Positions 12,293 through 13,725 of a stretch of DNA of 13,725 nucleotides are shown piece after piece. The notes beneath the pieces are model-generated. The model was not told where the DNA came from, ran no database searches, and worked only from the letters and a program-made list of their open reading frames with translations. The DNA lies in assembly GCA_022825185.1 (NCBI GenBank), contig JAJDYK010000316.1, positions 1 through 13,725 of the forward strand, read 5' to 3'. Source of the stretch: Candidatus Latescibacterota bacterium (GTDB lineage Bacteria; Latescibacterota; UBA2968; UBA8231). The stretch's first letter is position 1, and the number at the start of each line of letters is the position of its first letter. Both the position numbers and the translations under genes were made by a program.

Positions 12293-13423
12293 TGTGGATG
12301 ATTCTTTGGCCGCCCATTGCGTTTTCATCTGCTCCATTTCCGCGTTGGGACGGATTTTCTTACTGGTGATTTGATTCGCTGGATCGTACAACCACTGGCC
12401 TTGGTCGTCGCGCAGGACGGGTAGGCGCTGGGCGACGGCAGGGGGTTCGGCCACGCGGGTGGGTTCGGCGGCGTACCAGTAGGCGACGCTGCTCATCTCG
12501 TTGCAGAGGTGATTGCCGTGGCCGTGTTCGATGGTGGCCTTGATTTCCCGCTGGAAATGGACGGGGTTTTCGAGGTGGTGGACGTACGAAGTTTGGTAGC
12601 CGTTGGTGTTGTTTTCGTGGATGGAGGAGCCGTTGCGCAAAAAGGCGTTATCCTGCATGCCCCACGCTTGGTTGAGATAATCTTCGCTGCCGGTGCCGTG
12701 CAGTTCGGGAGGCCACTTGTAGCCATCGACCCAGATCATGTCGTCGCCCTCGCCCCACCAAGTGCCTTGGAAGTTGGTGACGCTGATATTGCAGCCGATG
12801 TAGTGGCCGCGGCCTTGGGTCTCCAAAATGACGTAGTTGTTGTCCCAAGCCATCTGTTCCTTGTTGACGATGTTGGCCTCTGGCGAGTTGACGCGAATCT
12901 CATGCCCCCAGCCGCCAAAGGGATTTTCGCGGCGAAATTCTGCGTGGAAGTACCCGGCCTCGCTCGGCACGTCGCCGGTCTCGTAATCGACGTAGAAGTA
13001 CTGGCGGTGCCGTTCGCTGCTTTCGTTGACCAGCTCGACGACGGCGCGCTGGCGGAAGGGCATTTGCGCGTACGCGTTGAGGGCGCAGCCGGTGTTAAAA
13101 ACATTGTTGCTGCGCGTCGAGGCCGAAAAGAGCAGGGATTGGTAGGAGTTGACGATGCCGTGGCCGAGGCCGAAGAAATCGCCCAAAGGGCACACCACGC
13201 TGGGAGAATCCGCGTCGTCCCAAGTGATCTTGAGCAAGCACTCTCGGTAGTGGTTGGATTGGGTCAGCCACAGGTGGGTGATGCGACCGGGGCCTTTGAT
13301 GTCGGCGAGGACTGCACTCTCGCCGGGTTCGATCCACCAAGCGTCGCTGTTGCGGCCGGTTTCTTCCCAGGACGAGGCGCGCCCGGTCTGGGCGCTGCGG
13401 AGGTAGGCGAGTTGGTCGAGCAT
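12290..13423 (-). CDS. DUF2961 / GH172-family glycoside hydrolase
   Basis: The 377-residue protein has the DUF2961 landmarks in order: WWIEPGESAVLADIKGPGRI (29-48), GDFFGLGHG (81-89), WWGEGDDMIWVDG (222-234) and the hallmark GTGSEDY (243-249). A tail with IEHGHGN (298-304) follows. Characterised GH172 enzymes act on alpha-D-fructofuranosides and alpha-D-arabinofuranosides, using two glutamates; E225 and E247 are conserved acidic candidates here. The length is normal for the family and no signal peptide is visible, so it is probably cytoplasmic. The ATG has AGGAG about seven bases upstream. It stands 74 bases after an unidentified gene on the same strand. It may act on the sugar taken up by the ABC importer, but it is 5 kb away and the link is inference. 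Confidence 0.92.
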   Translation of the reverse strand: MLDQLAYLRSAQTGRASSWEETGRNSDAWWIEPGESAVLADIKGPGRITHLWLTQSNHYRECLLKITWDDADSPSVVCPLGDFFGLGHGIVNSYQSLLFSASTRSNNVFNTGCALNAYAQMPFRQRAVVELVNESSERHRQYFYVDYETGDVPSEAGYFHAEFRRENPFGGWGHEIRVNSPEANIVNKEQMAWDNNYVILETQGRGHYIGCNISVTNFQGTWWGEGDDMIWVDGYKWPPELHGTGSEDYLNQAWGMQDNAFLRNGSSIHENNTNGYQTSYVHHLENPVHFQREIKATIEHGHGNHLCNEMSSVAYWYAAEPTRVAEPPAVAQRLPVLRDDQGQWLYDPANQITSKKIRPNAEMEQMKTQWAAKESST

Positions 13424-13460
13424 GGCGTTCTCCTGAATGTACGTGTATTAGTGAGTTATC

Positions 13461-13478
13461 CGCAGATGGGCGCAGATG
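13461..13478. repeat. Direct repeat CGCAGATG in the GH172 upstream gap
   Basis: CGCAGATG occurs at 13461-13468 and 13471-13478, ten bases apart, preceded by TTATC. Strings of the form ATCCGCAGAT-n-CGCAGAT are, as I recall, another common interspersed repeat in bacterial genomes. It lies between the unidentified gene's stop (13498) and the GH172 start. Confidence 0.55.
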
Positions 13479-13497
13479 TAAAATTTAAGAGGGTCTC

Positions 13498-13725
13498 TTA
13501 GGCTTTGACTTTTCCGGCTTTTTGCACCTGTTCGTAAATCCGCGCGAATTCCTCGGACCCATCGTCGTTCCAGACCTCGGTGCGCACGCCGCGCACATTG
13601 CCCTCGACAAAGCCGGTCAGCCGCTCGACTGCCGGGATGCTCGGGGTATAGTACGTGGTGCCGCCGGGCAGGTGCAAGACGCCGACGTGGCGCGGCAGTT
13701 CGCTCTTGGGCCGCGCAGCTAGTTC
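13498..13725 (-). CDS. C-terminal end of an unrecognised protein (runs off the window)
   Basis: I translated this from the reverse strand: 75 codons open at the window edge, then TAA at 13500-13498. The visible part includes HVGVLHLPGGTTYYTPS, a segment LTGFVEGNVRGVRTEVWNDD, and a charged helical end EEFARIYEQVQKAGKVKA. It has no membrane segment and I do not recognise the family. Codon choice and GC content match the neighbours, and the frame lies on the same strand as the GH172 gene, 74 bases upstream of it, so the two may share a transcript. The function cannot be stated from the tail alone. Confidence 0.7.
   Translation of the reverse strand, partial: ELAARPKSELPRHVGVLHLPGGTTYYTPSIPAVERLTGFVEGNVRGVRTEVWNDDGSEEFARIYEQVQKAGKVKA

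Noticed and set aside
12509..13501. Long plus-strand open frame (330 codons) antisense to the GH172 gene
   Set aside because: The minus strand carries all DUF2961 motifs in order; the plus frame gives a Val/Ala/Asp-rich sequence with no family pattern and is a GC-bias shadow.
1..13725. CRISPR arrays, tRNA, rRNA, prophage or IS elements
   Set aside because: No regularly spaced repeats, cloverleaf, rRNA signature, integrase or transposase was seen.

Overview
The window is a moderately high-GC bacterial segment coding for accessory metabolism: carbohydrate uptake and processing, periplasmic redox, a protease and a toxin-antitoxin pair. It contains no rRNA, tRNA, CRISPR array, transposase or phage gene that I can see. 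Three features suggest an under-cultured, polymer-degrading or symbiotic lineage such as Latescibacterota, Poribacteria or planctomycete-like bacteria. These are a DUF6785-type membrane protein, a DUF2961/GH172 enzyme beside sugar ABC genes and a PIG-L deacetylase homologue, and several families of short intergenic repeats. The phylum is inference; no marker gene fixes it.

Layout. (1) 1-552 (-) is the N-terminal part of a polytopic DUF6785-like membrane protein. It diverges, with only 15 bp between start codons, from a membrane-anchored SGNH/GDSL hydrolase (568-2109, +). (2) The hydrolase converges on a D-cysteine desulfhydrase-like PLP enzyme (3116-2106, -), and the two stop codons share one CTAG. 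(3) A minus-strand run from 7507 to 3254 encodes a sugar-binding lipoprotein, two MalF/MalG-type permeases and a TIM-barrel-like protein of unknown activity. This is a carbohydrate importer without a local ATPase. The desulfhydrase lies downstream of it, beyond 137 bp of repeats. (4) Across a 119-bp divergent region holding a strong inverted repeat is a lipoprotein with a coiled-coil stalk and a trypsin-like domain (7627-8802, +). (5) A minus-strand pair encodes a Tat-exported sulfite-oxidase-family molybdoenzyme (10964-9699) and a PIG-L deacetylase homologue (9669-8806) whose usual catalytic Asp is Ala. (6) A CopG-like antitoxin and RelE/ParE toxin (11085-11562, +) form a compact, more AT-rich module. 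(7) Endonuclease III (12243-11605, -) and a GH172/DUF2961 glycosidase (13423-12290, -) are separated by a perfect 26-bp palindrome that supplies the glycosidase stop codon. (8) 13725-13498 (-) is the C-terminal end of an unrecognised protein.

How it may work together: the importer and TIM-barrel protein probably form one uptake and processing operon for a sugar or glycoside. The GH172 enzyme could release furanosides, and the SGNH and PIG-L proteins could handle acyl or acetyl decorations, though PIG-L activity is doubtful. I see no complete, clearly new system. The best leads are the TIM-barrel protein fixed to the importer, the altered PIG-L next to a sulfite oxidase, the stalked protease with a dyad in its leader, and four repeat families in short gaps, one of them a heptamer array resembling cyanobacterial STRRs.
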